Source: Coturnix japonica
Taxonomy: Eukaryota; Chordata; Aves; Galliformes; Phasianidae
Direction: 5' to 3'
Length of the DNA: 64,000 nucleotides
Assembly (NCBI RefSeq): GCF_001577835.2
Contig: NC_029516.1
Location: 110,192,254 to 110,256,253 of the forward strand
The notes under the pieces were generated by a model, which was not told the origin of the DNA, did not search any database, and was given only the letters and a program-made list of their open reading frames with translations. Below are positions 36,101-43,400 of this stretch, piece by piece. Position 1 is the first letter of the stretch, and each line of letters starts with the position of its first letter. Position numbers and translations under genes: made by a program.

Positions 36101-38755
36101 TGAACACTCCCATGGTCGGTGACTCCACCACCTCCCTGGGCAGTGCATTCCAATGCCTGTGTTATGAAAACTTTGCTCAAGTTTCATCACTTGCAGCTTA
36201 CCTGAAAAAGGAATTCGATTCACTCTATAGAGGCTCACTATTACTGCCACACTGAACTTTCTGTGAATGAATCAGTTTCTCAGGGTACCTTGACAGCACC
36301 TTCACTTTTTTCATGGAGACCACAATTGCTGAATATCCAGCAATCAACTGCACCTTTATAACACAGAAAGTTGCGTGTATCCAAGCCCCTTCACAGTTCT
36401 TTTCAACTAAGAGGAAAGATTAATATATATATATGTATTTTAGAACATACACGATAAAGACAGGAGGACCATAAACACACTGAAGCCTTGTGGTTTCCAT
36501 ACTTTAAATGGGTGTGACATCATTAACTTGCTTGTGGCATTCCTAAATGTTAGATACGGATTAAAGAAAATAATAAAAAAATATAATCTCATTTTCTTGA
36601 AAGGGATAAGAGCCCTAAATCACAATGCAAAAAAGGACTTACTAAGGAAGTGTGTGTTCAAAACATCACAGAGAGGATTATAGTCTCCCATGCAACAGTA
36701 ACATGTTATTTTAACGATTCTTAACAACCAGACCAACAGAGGCTTCATTAGAGCAACAGCTAAATAGTGTGGAGGTACAGGGAGTTAGTTACAGGTTTCT
36801 AAGGGGTAGCTCAAGCTAAGACACAACACTCCCTTTCAGCAGGAACTGTCTCAAAGCGCTTCAAGGCAAGGCAGCTTCCTCTAAAGACAGGTCCTGAACA
36901 CTTCTATGCAGACAGGCTAAGGAAGTTGTGCTTGTTCAGCTTGAAGATGAGAAGGCTCCAGGGAGATCTCACTGCAGTCTTTTGGGTACTTGAAGGAAGG
37001 GAGCTTATCAATAGGAGGGAGGCAGATTTTTCACATGGGCATACAGTGATAGAACAAGGGGGAACGGCTTCAAACTAAAAGAGTGCAAATTTAGGTTAAT
37101 TGTTAGGAAGAGGTTCTTTCCTCAGAGGTTGGTGAGGCACTGGCACAGCTGCCCAGAGAAGCTGTGGTGCCCCATCCCTGAAGGGGCTCAAGGCCAGGTT
37201 GGACGGGGCACAGGAAGCCCCAGCTTGGGGCTGGGTGGGCTGCGATGTCCCTTCTAACTCAAATCATTCCGTGATTAAGGAAAAATTAAACAAACAAAGT
37301 AAACAGCAAGTGTAACTCTAGAATAGTACATACATCTACCACAAAACACACGCACAGAATGAATTGAAATAACCAATAGCAAAAAGAATTTATAGCTTAA
37401 GATTCTTCTTCATTCTCTTGCTTTATGACTGCCAAAGACAGCTTTAACCACACAGAACAATGAAAAGGTAAAATAAACTCACTGTCCTTCAAGGTGCTAT
37501 TCTAATAATGCTATCATGTAATGACTAAACAATGGCCAGTCATTTCTTTGTTTTGTATGTTTGCCCTGCAAATAATCATAAAGTCACGCTGCATTTAAGA
37601 CCCTTCAGAAGTTATAAAGATAAGCGCTACAGCCAACCACAGAAAACGCATACGTGTGTATGAGTTTCTTTCATATGTTTCTTCACTAGGAGAGTGGTTA
37701 GGTCCTGGAACAGGCTGCCCAGGGAGGTTGTGGATGCCCCGTCCTTGGAGGTGTTCAAGACCAGGTTGGACAGGGCCCTGGGCAACCTGATCTAGTAAAT
37801 GTGTATGTTTGGTGGCCCTGCCAGGCAGGGGGGTTGGAACTACATGATCCTTGAGGTCCCTTCCAACCCGGGTCATTCTGTGATTCTGTGATCTGTGTGC
37901 ACAAACCTTATATAAAAGAAGTAAGTAACTCTAATATCTACGATCAGGCACATCAGTGCAAAGCAGGCGTTTGCAGAATTGAGGCTTATGTTACAGGAGA
38001 TACATGCAACCCCTGAATTACTGGGTTATAAGTGTATTTGCATTAGGAATTAGTAAGGGTACGTTTTTAATAGAAAACATTTATACAGTCATAACAAAGC
38101 GTTCTGCTTGCTCCAGCTCTTAGTGCACTGTACTACTACATAGCTTTCGATCATAAGAAATGCAAATCAAGCTGGAATTGAAGTGAAAGCCCTTCAGGCT
38201 CTGTGCCATTCCCTTCTCACGAGGATCCCTAGCGCCTTTCATTTACAAACCTAAAAGCTTCCCTAGATTCAAAACAGGGTCAGACAAACAGCAGCCTTAA
38301 TTACAGACAACATAAAGCGCAAGCAGCTCCAGATAAACAACTTCTGCGGACAAACCCGACCAGAACAGCACGTTAAGCACACCATCACCGTGCCCCAACA
38401 CCCCTTATAGCACCACAGAGACCCAAAAGGCGGCACCAAGAGCTGGACAGGGACCGAGAACAGAGGTGCAGCCCTCCAAAGTGCGCTCACCTGACAGGTA
38501 TTCCGCCTCGAAACGCCGCCTCGTCTCGGCGATCAGCGCGGCCTTATCCTGCTGCTGCGAACGAGAAACCAGCGGGACGTGAAAGGGCCCAACACAACAC
38601 AACCGCTCACCTCAACCTGCGCGGCTAAGCCAGCCGACCACCTCACCGCTTAACCGCCAACCAACCGCCACTTCGCCACTTCGCCCCCCCTCCCCACCAA
38701 CCCCACCAACCCCACCCGCGCTAAGGACGGCGAGCAGCCCACTCACGTCAGCCAT
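7293..38755 (-). CDS. MOSPD2: MOSPD2, motile sperm domain-containing protein 2 (15 coding exons)
   Basis: MOSPD2 is a tail-anchored ER protein of the VAP family. Its MSP domain binds FFAT motifs on partner proteins, making contacts between the ER and endosomes or other organelles. Its CRAL-TRIO domain is a lipid-binding fold, and the protein has been linked to monocyte migration. The coding exons, from the start codon, are 38747-38755, 38491-38554, 29161-29316, 28356-28442, 26509-26663, 24138-24198, 22839-22877, 21704-21828, 17570-17740, 14711-14823, 11114-11210, 10222-10318, 9515-9644, 7946-8048 and 7293-7439. All introns are GT-AG and all phases agree. The total is 1554 bases, or 517 residues (human: 518). 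CRAL-TRIO covers about residues 80-238, an acidic linker 239-315, MSP about 318-440, a coiled-coil-like stretch about 450-490 and a C-terminal membrane anchor about 491-512. The start has a strong Kozak context (A at -3, G at +4). Introns of 0.2-9.2 kb hold CR1 copies and simple repeats but no other gene that I recognise. The gene is head to head with FANCB. Confidence 0.97.
7946..8048 (-). CDS. MOSPD2: MOSPD2 coding exon 14
   Basis: It encodes [20 protein letters not shown] and then [14 protein letters not shown], linking MSP to the coiled coil. It is 103 bases and ends in phase 0. Confidence 0.95.
8362..8381. repeat. perfect 20-bp palindrome
   Basis: CTAAAGGTTTAAACCTTTAG reads the same on both strands. 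It lies in MOSPD2 intron 13. No function is known, and it may be chance in AT-rich DNA. Confidence 0.8.
8868..9146 (+). mobile_element. CR1: CR1 LINE 3' fragment
   Basis: This plus-strand copy of about 280 bases lies in MOSPD2 intron 13. It includes the ORF2 end ([20 protein letters not shown]) followed by the 3' UTR and the tail ATTCTGTGATTCTATT. The tail runs straight into a TA-rich microsatellite. It belongs to the same broad type as the copy at 4661-5118, in the opposite orientation. Confidence 0.92.
9145..9214. repeat. (TA)n / (CA)n microsatellite
   Basis: An alternating TA run to about 9180 is followed by GTATGTACC and a CA-rich run to about 9214. It sits at the 3' tail of the CR1 copy, a common place for microsatellites to start. 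Confidence 0.9.
9515..9644 (-). CDS. MOSPD2: MOSPD2 coding exon 13 (MSP domain end)
   Basis: It encodes [18 protein letters not shown] and [15 protein letters not shown], the last MSP strands (human [18 protein letters not shown]). It is 130 bases, ending in phase 2 with donor GTAAGT. Confidence 0.96.
10222..10318 (-). CDS. MOSPD2: MOSPD2 coding exon 12 (MSP domain)
   Basis: It encodes [20 protein letters not shown] and then [12 protein letters not shown]. The [11 protein letters not shown] motif is the conserved FFAT-binding surface of VAP-type MSP domains. It is 97 bases, phase 0 to 1, with donor GTAAGT. Confidence 0.96.
10464..10537. repeat. 27-bp tandem repeat, about 2.6 copies
   Basis: The motif ACAGGAATAATCACA recurs at 10467, 10494 and 10521, a steady 27-base step, with small differences between units. 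It lies in MOSPD2 intron 11, about 150 bases upstream of exon 12. Confidence 0.85.
11114..11210 (-). CDS. MOSPD2: MOSPD2 coding exon 11 (MSP domain)
   Basis: It encodes [20 protein letters not shown] and then [12 protein letters not shown], the core beta strands of the MSP domain (human LTNVTKNIVAFK). It is 97 bases and ends in phase 0. Confidence 0.96.
12892..12942. repeat. T-rich simple repeat
   Basis: Runs of T broken by GG and C, in MOSPD2 intron 10. Confidence 0.85.
14609..14641. repeat. A-rich simple repeat
   Basis: Runs of A separated by single C, ending in a C run, in MOSPD2 intron 9/10 flank (just upstream on the plus strand of exon 10). Confidence 0.8.
14711..14823 (-). CDS. MOSPD2: MOSPD2 coding exon 10
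   Basis: It encodes a charged linker ([14 protein letters not shown]) and then FKGPLLHIS, the start of the MSP domain (human FKGPLLHIS). It is 113 bases, entering in phase 0 and ending in phase 2. Confidence 0.93.
15043..15087. repeat. (TTG)n and T/C-rich simple repeat
   Basis: Four to five TTG units are followed by T runs and a C run, in MOSPD2 intron 9. Confidence 0.8.
17570..17740 (-). CDS. MOSPD2: MOSPD2 coding exon 9 (acidic linker)
   Basis: It encodes [20 protein letters not shown] followed by an acidic linker ([20 protein letters not shown]). The first half matches human closely and the second half is divergent, as expected for a disordered linker between CRAL-TRIO and MSP. It is 171 bases, phase 0 to 0. 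Confidence 0.94.
17968..18530 (+). mobile_element. CR1: old CR1 LINE fragment
   Basis: This plus-strand copy of about 560 bases lies in MOSPD2 intron 8. It covers the C-terminal part of CR1 ORF2 and the 3' UTR: a GTGGCCAGCAGGG block, TCTGGAGTACTGT, GAAGGAGTTGGGCTTGTTCA, GATAGAACAAGGGAGAATAG and GGAACAGGCTTCCAAGAGAG. The frame is heavily disrupted and the tail is degenerate, so it is older than most other copies in the window. Confidence 0.87.
21704..21828 (-). CDS. MOSPD2: MOSPD2 coding exon 8
   Basis: It encodes [20 protein letters not shown] and the segment ending [11 protein letters not shown], the end of the CRAL-TRIO domain (human YLPPHMGGT). It is 125 bases and ends in phase 0 with donor GTAAGT. 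Confidence 0.96.
22018..22040. repeat. (AAAT)n microsatellite
   Basis: Five to six AAAT units in the MOSPD2 intron just before exon 8 (plus-strand view). Confidence 0.85.
22839..22877 (-). CDS. MOSPD2: MOSPD2 coding exon 7
   Basis: This 39-base micro-exon encodes [12 protein letters not shown] (human KIVIFDMPWLMN). It is easily missed because of its size. It keeps phase 1 on both sides and has a polypyrimidine-rich CAG acceptor and a GTAAGT donor. Confidence 0.94.
24138..24198 (-). CDS. MOSPD2: MOSPD2 coding exon 6
   Basis: This short 61-base exon encodes [20 protein letters not shown] (human DMDFVRFIINCFKVYYPKYL), in the CRAL-TRIO domain. It runs from phase 0 to phase 1, with donor GTAAGT. 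Confidence 0.94.
26367..26450 (-). mobile_element. CR1: short CR1 LINE 3' end
   Basis: Read on the minus strand, it ends with CTTCCAACCACTGCAGTTCT and GTGATTCTG, and upstream has a GTTGGGCTTGATGATCTC block. Only about 85 bases are left. It sits about 60 bases inside intron 5 of MOSPD2, past the donor of exon 5. Confidence 0.82.
26509..26663 (-). CDS. MOSPD2: MOSPD2 coding exon 5
   Basis: It encodes [20 protein letters not shown] and [20 protein letters not shown], then [10 protein letters not shown], within the CRAL-TRIO domain. It is 155 bases, enters in phase 1 and ends in phase 0 with donor GTAAGT. A CR1 scrap lies about 60 bases into the downstream intron. Confidence 0.96.
28356..28442 (-). 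CDS. MOSPD2: MOSPD2 coding exon 4
   Basis: It encodes [20 protein letters not shown] followed by YDKEGYKL, the start of the CRAL-TRIO lipid-binding domain (human [11 protein letters not shown]). It is 87 bases, phase 1 to 1, with donor GTAAGT. Confidence 0.95.
29161..29316 (-). CDS. MOSPD2: MOSPD2 coding exon 3
   Basis: It encodes [20 protein letters not shown] and then [17 protein letters not shown]. This is the helical CRAL-TRIO N-terminal region, very close to human [20 protein letters not shown]. It is 156 bases, phase 1 to 1, with acceptor TTTGCTAG and donor GTAAGC. The intron before it is about 9.2 kb, the longest in the gene. Confidence 0.96.
35168..35375 (+). mobile_element. CR1: CR1 LINE 3' fragment
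   Basis: This plus-strand copy of about 205 bases lies in MOSPD2 intron 2. It has TGCACTGCCCAGGGAGGTGG, GAGTGTTCAAGAAACGTTT, TTTTCCAACCTTGATAATT and a tail of two to three GATTCTGT repeats. It forms an inverted pair with the copy at 35989-36160. Confidence 0.92.
35989..36160 (-). mobile_element. CR1: CR1 LINE 3' fragment
   Basis: This minus-strand copy, about 170 bases, is of the same subfamily as that at 35168-35375. It keeps the block from the CACTGCCCAGGGAGG region to the ATTCTGTGATTCTG tail. It lies in MOSPD2 intron 2. Confidence 0.92.
36907..37276 (+). mobile_element. CR1: CR1 LINE fragment
   Basis: This plus-strand copy of about 370 bases lies in MOSPD2 intron 2. It reads GTGATAGAACAAGGGGGAAC, GGCACAGCTGCCCAGAGAAG and CCCCATCCCTGAAGGGGCTC, and ends CATTCCGTGATT. 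Its 3' part (GGTTGGACGGGGCACAGGAA) marks a subfamily different from the neighbouring copies. Confidence 0.9.
37688..37892 (+). mobile_element. CR1: CR1 LINE 3' fragment
   Basis: This plus-strand copy of about 205 bases contains GGAACAGGCTGCCCAGGGAG and GGTGTTCAAGACCAGGTTGG, then CCTTGAGGTCCCTTCCAACC and a double ATTCTGTG tail. It lies in MOSPD2 intron 2, near the promoter. Confidence 0.92.
38491..38554 (-). CDS. MOSPD2: MOSPD2 coding exon 2
   Basis: It encodes [12 protein letters not shown], nearly identical to human [12 protein letters not shown]. The acceptor is TCGCAG, though CAG repeats make the exact acceptor uncertain by 3-6 bases. The donor is GTGAGC. It ends in phase 1, and its last G joins AT of exon 3 to give the D of SDKSDKYD. 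Confidence 0.92.
38747..38755 (-). CDS. MOSPD2: MOSPD2 coding exon 1 (start codon)
   Basis: This tiny coding part encodes M-A-D and is followed by a good GTGAGT donor (38741-38746). Human MOSPD2 starts MAENHAQNK; the bird N-terminus is slightly different and reads MADQQDKAAL across the junction. The 5' UTR continues upstream toward about 38820. Confidence 0.85.
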
Positions 38756-38879
38756 AGTGCGGCGGGGCCGCCCGCAGTGAGCGCAGGGGGACAGGAAGAA
38801 GCGGCGATGGAGGCGCCGCGTGACCCGGGGGGCGTGGCCAACGCGGGTGGGCGTGGCCATGCGTCCACGGCGGGAGCGG

Positions 38880-38994
38880 GAGCCGGGCGCACAGTGGCCC
38901 CTCCTCCTACAGCGCCATGGCCCCGCCTCCTCCGCCCGCTTCCTTTCCCTTAATGCACCGCGTGGCGCGAGTTTTGGCGTTGCTGAGTGGGAAG
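38880..38994 (+). other. FANCB: candidate noncoding first exon of FANCB
   Basis: The first FANCB coding exon starts with a splice acceptor, so an upstream noncoding exon is needed. The most likely place is this CpG-rich strip, which ends at donor-like AAG|GTGGGT (38995) or GTGAGA (38999). Its start is a guess. Confidence 0.4.
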
Positions 38995-39024
38995 GTGGGT
39001 GAGACCGCGTCTGTGTGGGGGGAT

Positions 39025-39427
39025 TAGGCCTTATGAGGAGTGGCTGAGGGAGCTGGGATTCTTCAGCCTGGAGAAGAGGAGGCTCAGGGGAGACATTATT
39101 GCTCTCTGTAACTTCCTGTTATTGTTGGTTGTAGTGAGCTGGGGGTTGGCCTGTTCTCTCATGTAATCAATGACATAACTAGAGGCAATGGTTTTAAGCT
39201 GCGGCAGGGGAGATTCAGGCTGGACATTAGGAAGTATTACTTCTCGGAAAGGGGTAGTCAGGCACTGGAATGCACTGCCCAGGGAGGTGGTGGAGTCACC
39301 AACCATGGGAGTGTTCAAGAAATGTTTAAATATTGTGTTGATGAATATGATTTAGCTGGGAAGTATTGGTAATGGTTGGACTAGATGATCTTCTAGGTCT
39401 TTTCCAACCTTGATAATTCTGTGATTC
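39025..39427 (+). mobile_element. CR1: CR1 LINE fragment in FANCB 5' intron
   Basis: This plus-strand copy of about 400 bases has CTTCAGCCTGGAGAAGAGGA, TTACTTCTCGGAAAGGGGTA, TGCACTGCCCAGGGAGGTGG and a tail CTGTGATTCT. It is the same subfamily as 35168-35375. It fills most of the FANCB 5' intron, and its tail ends about 25 bases before the coding-exon acceptor. Confidence 0.93.
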
Positions 39428-39452
39428 TTTTTGTTCTGCTTTCATTTTGCAG

Positions 39453-40483
39453 GGCGAGAGCTTATAGCTGAGCTAAACGTGATGTAAATGGAGTGATATA
39501 CAGAGATATATAGTTTTCCTGTAGGAGAATGCACGTACAGGGAATTAAAGATGCTTCTGAGTGAACAACAGCACGTCTTAGCCTACAATGGAGAGCTCCT
39601 CATCTTTCAGCTGTCAAAAGCAAAGCGTAAGGAGGGAGCAGCTGACAAAACAGTGAAGCTGTGTATCAGGAGGATGGCATATGACAGAGACACCCAGCTG
39701 TTTGTTCAGAAGTCTTCTGGAGCATTTAATGTGCCTGCAAAACACTCAGAAACTGAAATCGTTTGCTGTGACTGCACCACGCATTCCAAAACAGGGATTG
39801 TTCTTCCTTGTGTTTTGATGAAAGTGAAAAGACGTAACAGTGTTGTCGAGCATCTTTTACTGTTGCTCCACAGCTCCAATTGGTTTGAGCAGTGCTGTTG
39901 TTTTAAATTGGATTATGAGCTGAAAGAGGACATCAGGTTGTTCGCTGGCCCCTCGGTGCTGTGGAGACATGCTAACAAGCTGTTCTACATCTCTTCTGAT
40001 ACCTGCACGGTTCTGAGTGCTCCTGTCCAACTTTCTTCCATTGTGTGGGCAGGTGAAATTGAGGGCGAAGGAACTGTTGTGTTAGGGATCAGAGCTGCTT
40101 GCCTGCCAGAGAGTGAAGATGGGGATGAGTTTGCCACTTCAGACAGAGCCATCTGGGGCAGTGAGTTCTTTGGATATGCAATTGAAAGGCAAAAAATGCT
40201 GACTGACACATGCTTTATGCCTCATGCTTACAGCAGAGTGGTATCTTCTGTCTGTGTCTTCAAGAATGAGAGACTGAAAAAGCAGCTTAGAGTATCAGCT
40301 GTTGCCATCACACATAAAAATCAACTGATCTGGTTCCAAGATTGTGTCCCTAAAGGTGTTTGTGAACTTCCTTATGAAAAACCATGTTTGATAAAAACTG
40401 CTGTAACCAGTGGCAATGATTTGCTATTTATTGTATCTTTTTCCTCTGGGAATATATGTGTTGTACGGAGAGAGAACTTGCAG
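39453..40483 (+). CDS. FANCB: FANCB first coding exon
   Basis: The acceptor is TTTCATTTTGCAG at 39440-39452. About 98 bases of 5' UTR precede the ATG at 39551, and 311 codons follow to donor CAG|GTATTT. It encodes the N-terminal propeller-like region, including [20 protein letters not shown] and [20 protein letters not shown]. It ends in phase 0. Confidence 0.96.
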
Positions 40484-43400
40484 GTATTTGTGCCTTAAGT
40501 AGCTCCCTTTTCCTACTGCATCTTTTTTCTTTATGTCATTCTATCCAAAGGGAAAAGCTACTAGTTTAAGATTTATTGTTTTTTGTCTTTCCTGTCAACT
40601 TCTGTTTAAATAACCGGATTTAACTATAAGTTTTTAGGTTTTCATCCAGAGGGAGGTGTCACCCTGGAACAGGTTGCCCAAGGAGGCTGTGGATGCCCCA
40701 TCCCTGGAGGCATTCAAGGCCGGGCTGGATGTGGCTCTGGGCAGCCTGGTCTGGGCTGGGGAGTTGAAACTAGGTGATCAGTGTGGTTTTTTTCAGCCCA
40801 GGCCATTATATGATATGATTAAGTGTATGGTTGGTTGTTTGTTGCTTTTTTGGTTGTTGTTTTTAATTTCATTGCTTTCTTAATATATTTGAAAATAAAT
40901 CATGGTTTCTAATATTTAATGCTACACTTTGAGTCTGATGTGTAGCCTCTACTGAAAACAAAATAATATGTGAATTTAAAGACAGCTATGAATGTGCTTG
41001 TGAAATTTAGGTTAAAATCATAGTTAACTGTTATTATTTTAAAGCATGAACTTCTTGGAATTGATAAGCTTTTTGAGTTTTCCTTCTCAGTGTCATAAAA
41101 CATTATTTCCCAGAAATGACAAGGAGGTCCTCACTTCATTTTTCCTTAAGTCTGTAGAGACAGAATTAACTACTAGGTTTTTGTAATACTTGTCTTTCAG
41201 ATAAGATACTTATCTTTCAGATAAGCCTTATCTTAACAAAATCATATAGAAGAATATGTGTTTTAAAACCTCTTCTACTTCAGGTTGTGTCCAAATGGGA
41301 GACGGTCAAGTCTGTTCTGGTAGATGATTTCATTGGTTCTGGAACTGAGCAACTGCTACTGCTTTTTAATGATGACTCCAATACAGATGTGTTAAATACG
41401 TTTAAAATAACCGACTTTGGAAAGATAAACTATGAGGTAAGTTCTGTTTGCCTTTTCTCAGTTGCTTTAAAAAAAAACTTGAGAAATTATTAAAGCAGTG
41501 GTGCTAAGTGAAATCAGAGGTTTGTTGTGAAATGCCCTGAAGTTTGAATATAATGGAGTATAATACTCTCTGTTTGAATAATAATGTAGTTTATCTGGGG
41601 AGATTATTGTACTTCCTGGATAGTATCAGCATCCTTCCGGGAACATGGTTGAAGATGTTTCAGATACGTAACAGGCCTTTTACAATGCTTCACTTTCAGT
41701 TAAGAAAATTAAGGTTGTAGTGCATGTTAATTACTGTCTCATAATCGTGTCTTTCTTTTATGTATTATCAATCCTTAATTGCTTCCAGAAGATAAGATTG
41801 TTCTTTTAAAATGAACATGGCTATTCTTCTGTTTTTTTCTCACCCTTTTTCTTTTCTGTTATGATAATGATGTGTAGTAGCCTGGACCTTACATTCAGCT
41901 TTTAAATATTTTTGCTTTTTTTTATTTTATTTTAGAGTGGTATTCATTATAAAGACGATGTTCCTGCTGCAGAAGGATTACAGGAGAATGGTTTGTTTAC
42001 CATCCAAGCTCTTGAAACAAGATTACAGGTTTGTGCTAAATAGATCTGCCTTCATATTTTCTCCAAATTAATTTTCTGTTTCATTAGCCTAAAGGGTGAG
42101 GTTAATAATACTGTTTTTATTGGAGAAGTGGTTCGGGGAGAAATTAGTGTTATTAAGTATCCATTCTTGAATTGGTGGTAGTCTGTTTCAGCTCCTTCAG
42201 TTGTTACAAATGCATTTAGGTAATTAGAAGAATCTAATTTAATTTTAATTAAATTTTTCTGATAATGTTGAAGCCATCTTACAAAAAGCTTTGTAACAGT
42301 TATTTTACTCATGGGTGTTTAAATGCTAGTTTTGTAATATTTTGTAATGCTAGTTTTGTAAAAGATTGACTTCTTTTGCTCAGCATTACAGACTTTGAGA
42401 TGCCAGGTTTCCAAATTGTACTGGGGAGTAGCAGCTCTTCCTGAAAGAATTAACTGTTTCTTTGTCTAGAGACTTCAGTCACCTTCAGTTTAAACTTCTG
42501 TCCAAGATAGTGACCATTGCAATTTCACCACCTGTTAATGCTTTTCTTCCTGATATTATTGATATAATATTGCGATGTGGAGTGAATGAAGTTAAAGCCC
42601 ATATTAATTAATGGGGTTAAAACCCCTTTTAATTAGCTTTATATTAGTGTTCTAATATACATGCTAGAGCATAGGTAATCATTGGGAATATATCATCTGC
42701 TGGTGAAACTTGAAGATATAGCTCTCTAGGTTAGGTTCTGTTAGCAAACATCCAGCACACTCCTAGATGTTCTTTGGCACTATTGTGTTTGGTTACCTTG
42801 GTCAAAGTAAGCAGTGATTGACCAAATAAGAAAATTATTGAGAATAGACAAAACACTAACAACTTCTGAAGACAGCCTAAATCATGGGTTAAGTCAATGT
42901 AAGAATGTTGTTAGTAATACTAACAACTTCTGAAGACAGCCTAAATCATGGATTAAGTCAATGTAAGAATGTTGTTAGTTTATTTAAAATGCTTTAAGTA
43001 TAAAATAGGAGGTAATTATTCTATTCACTTGTGAGTTAGTGAAAACTTTAGCGTATGGTGGTAGTTTGATCTGTAGCTTGTAAGAGGAAGGAATTTGGAC
43101 AGTTTATTACTGAAAGAAAAAGAGGACTCTGGGTCCATTAGCTAAACTGTCTGAAAGACAGAAGCTGCTAATTAGAGAACTGAGAACAATAGATTTACCT
43201 TTCCTGCAAGTGAGAAGGGAGCAGTTGGATTAATTTTGAGACCCTCTAGGTCCCTTGTAGCACTGTATTTATTTATTTATTTATTATTATTTTTCCAACT
43301 CTTCACTTTGATTACTACATAGAGGCCTATTGGTTTTTACATACAGAGGTGCAAGTTTCCTTCACAACTCGTTACTTTCTACCCATGGCTTGGGTAGTGA

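Larger units (their letters stand above)
38600..39000. promoter_or_regulatory. CpG-rich bidirectional promoter of MOSPD2 and FANCB
   Basis: CpG density is far above the AT-rich surroundings. MOSPD2 starts leftward at 38755, and the FANCB transcript must start to the right of this point, because its first coding exon at 39453 is a spliced acceptor. GC-box-like CCGCCC/GGGCGG-type motifs (CCGCCTCCTCCGCCC near 38925), a CCATGGCC motif near 38917 and an E2F-like TTTTGGCG near 38972 are visible. No TATA box is seen. Exact start sites cannot be read from the sequence. Confidence 0.75.
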
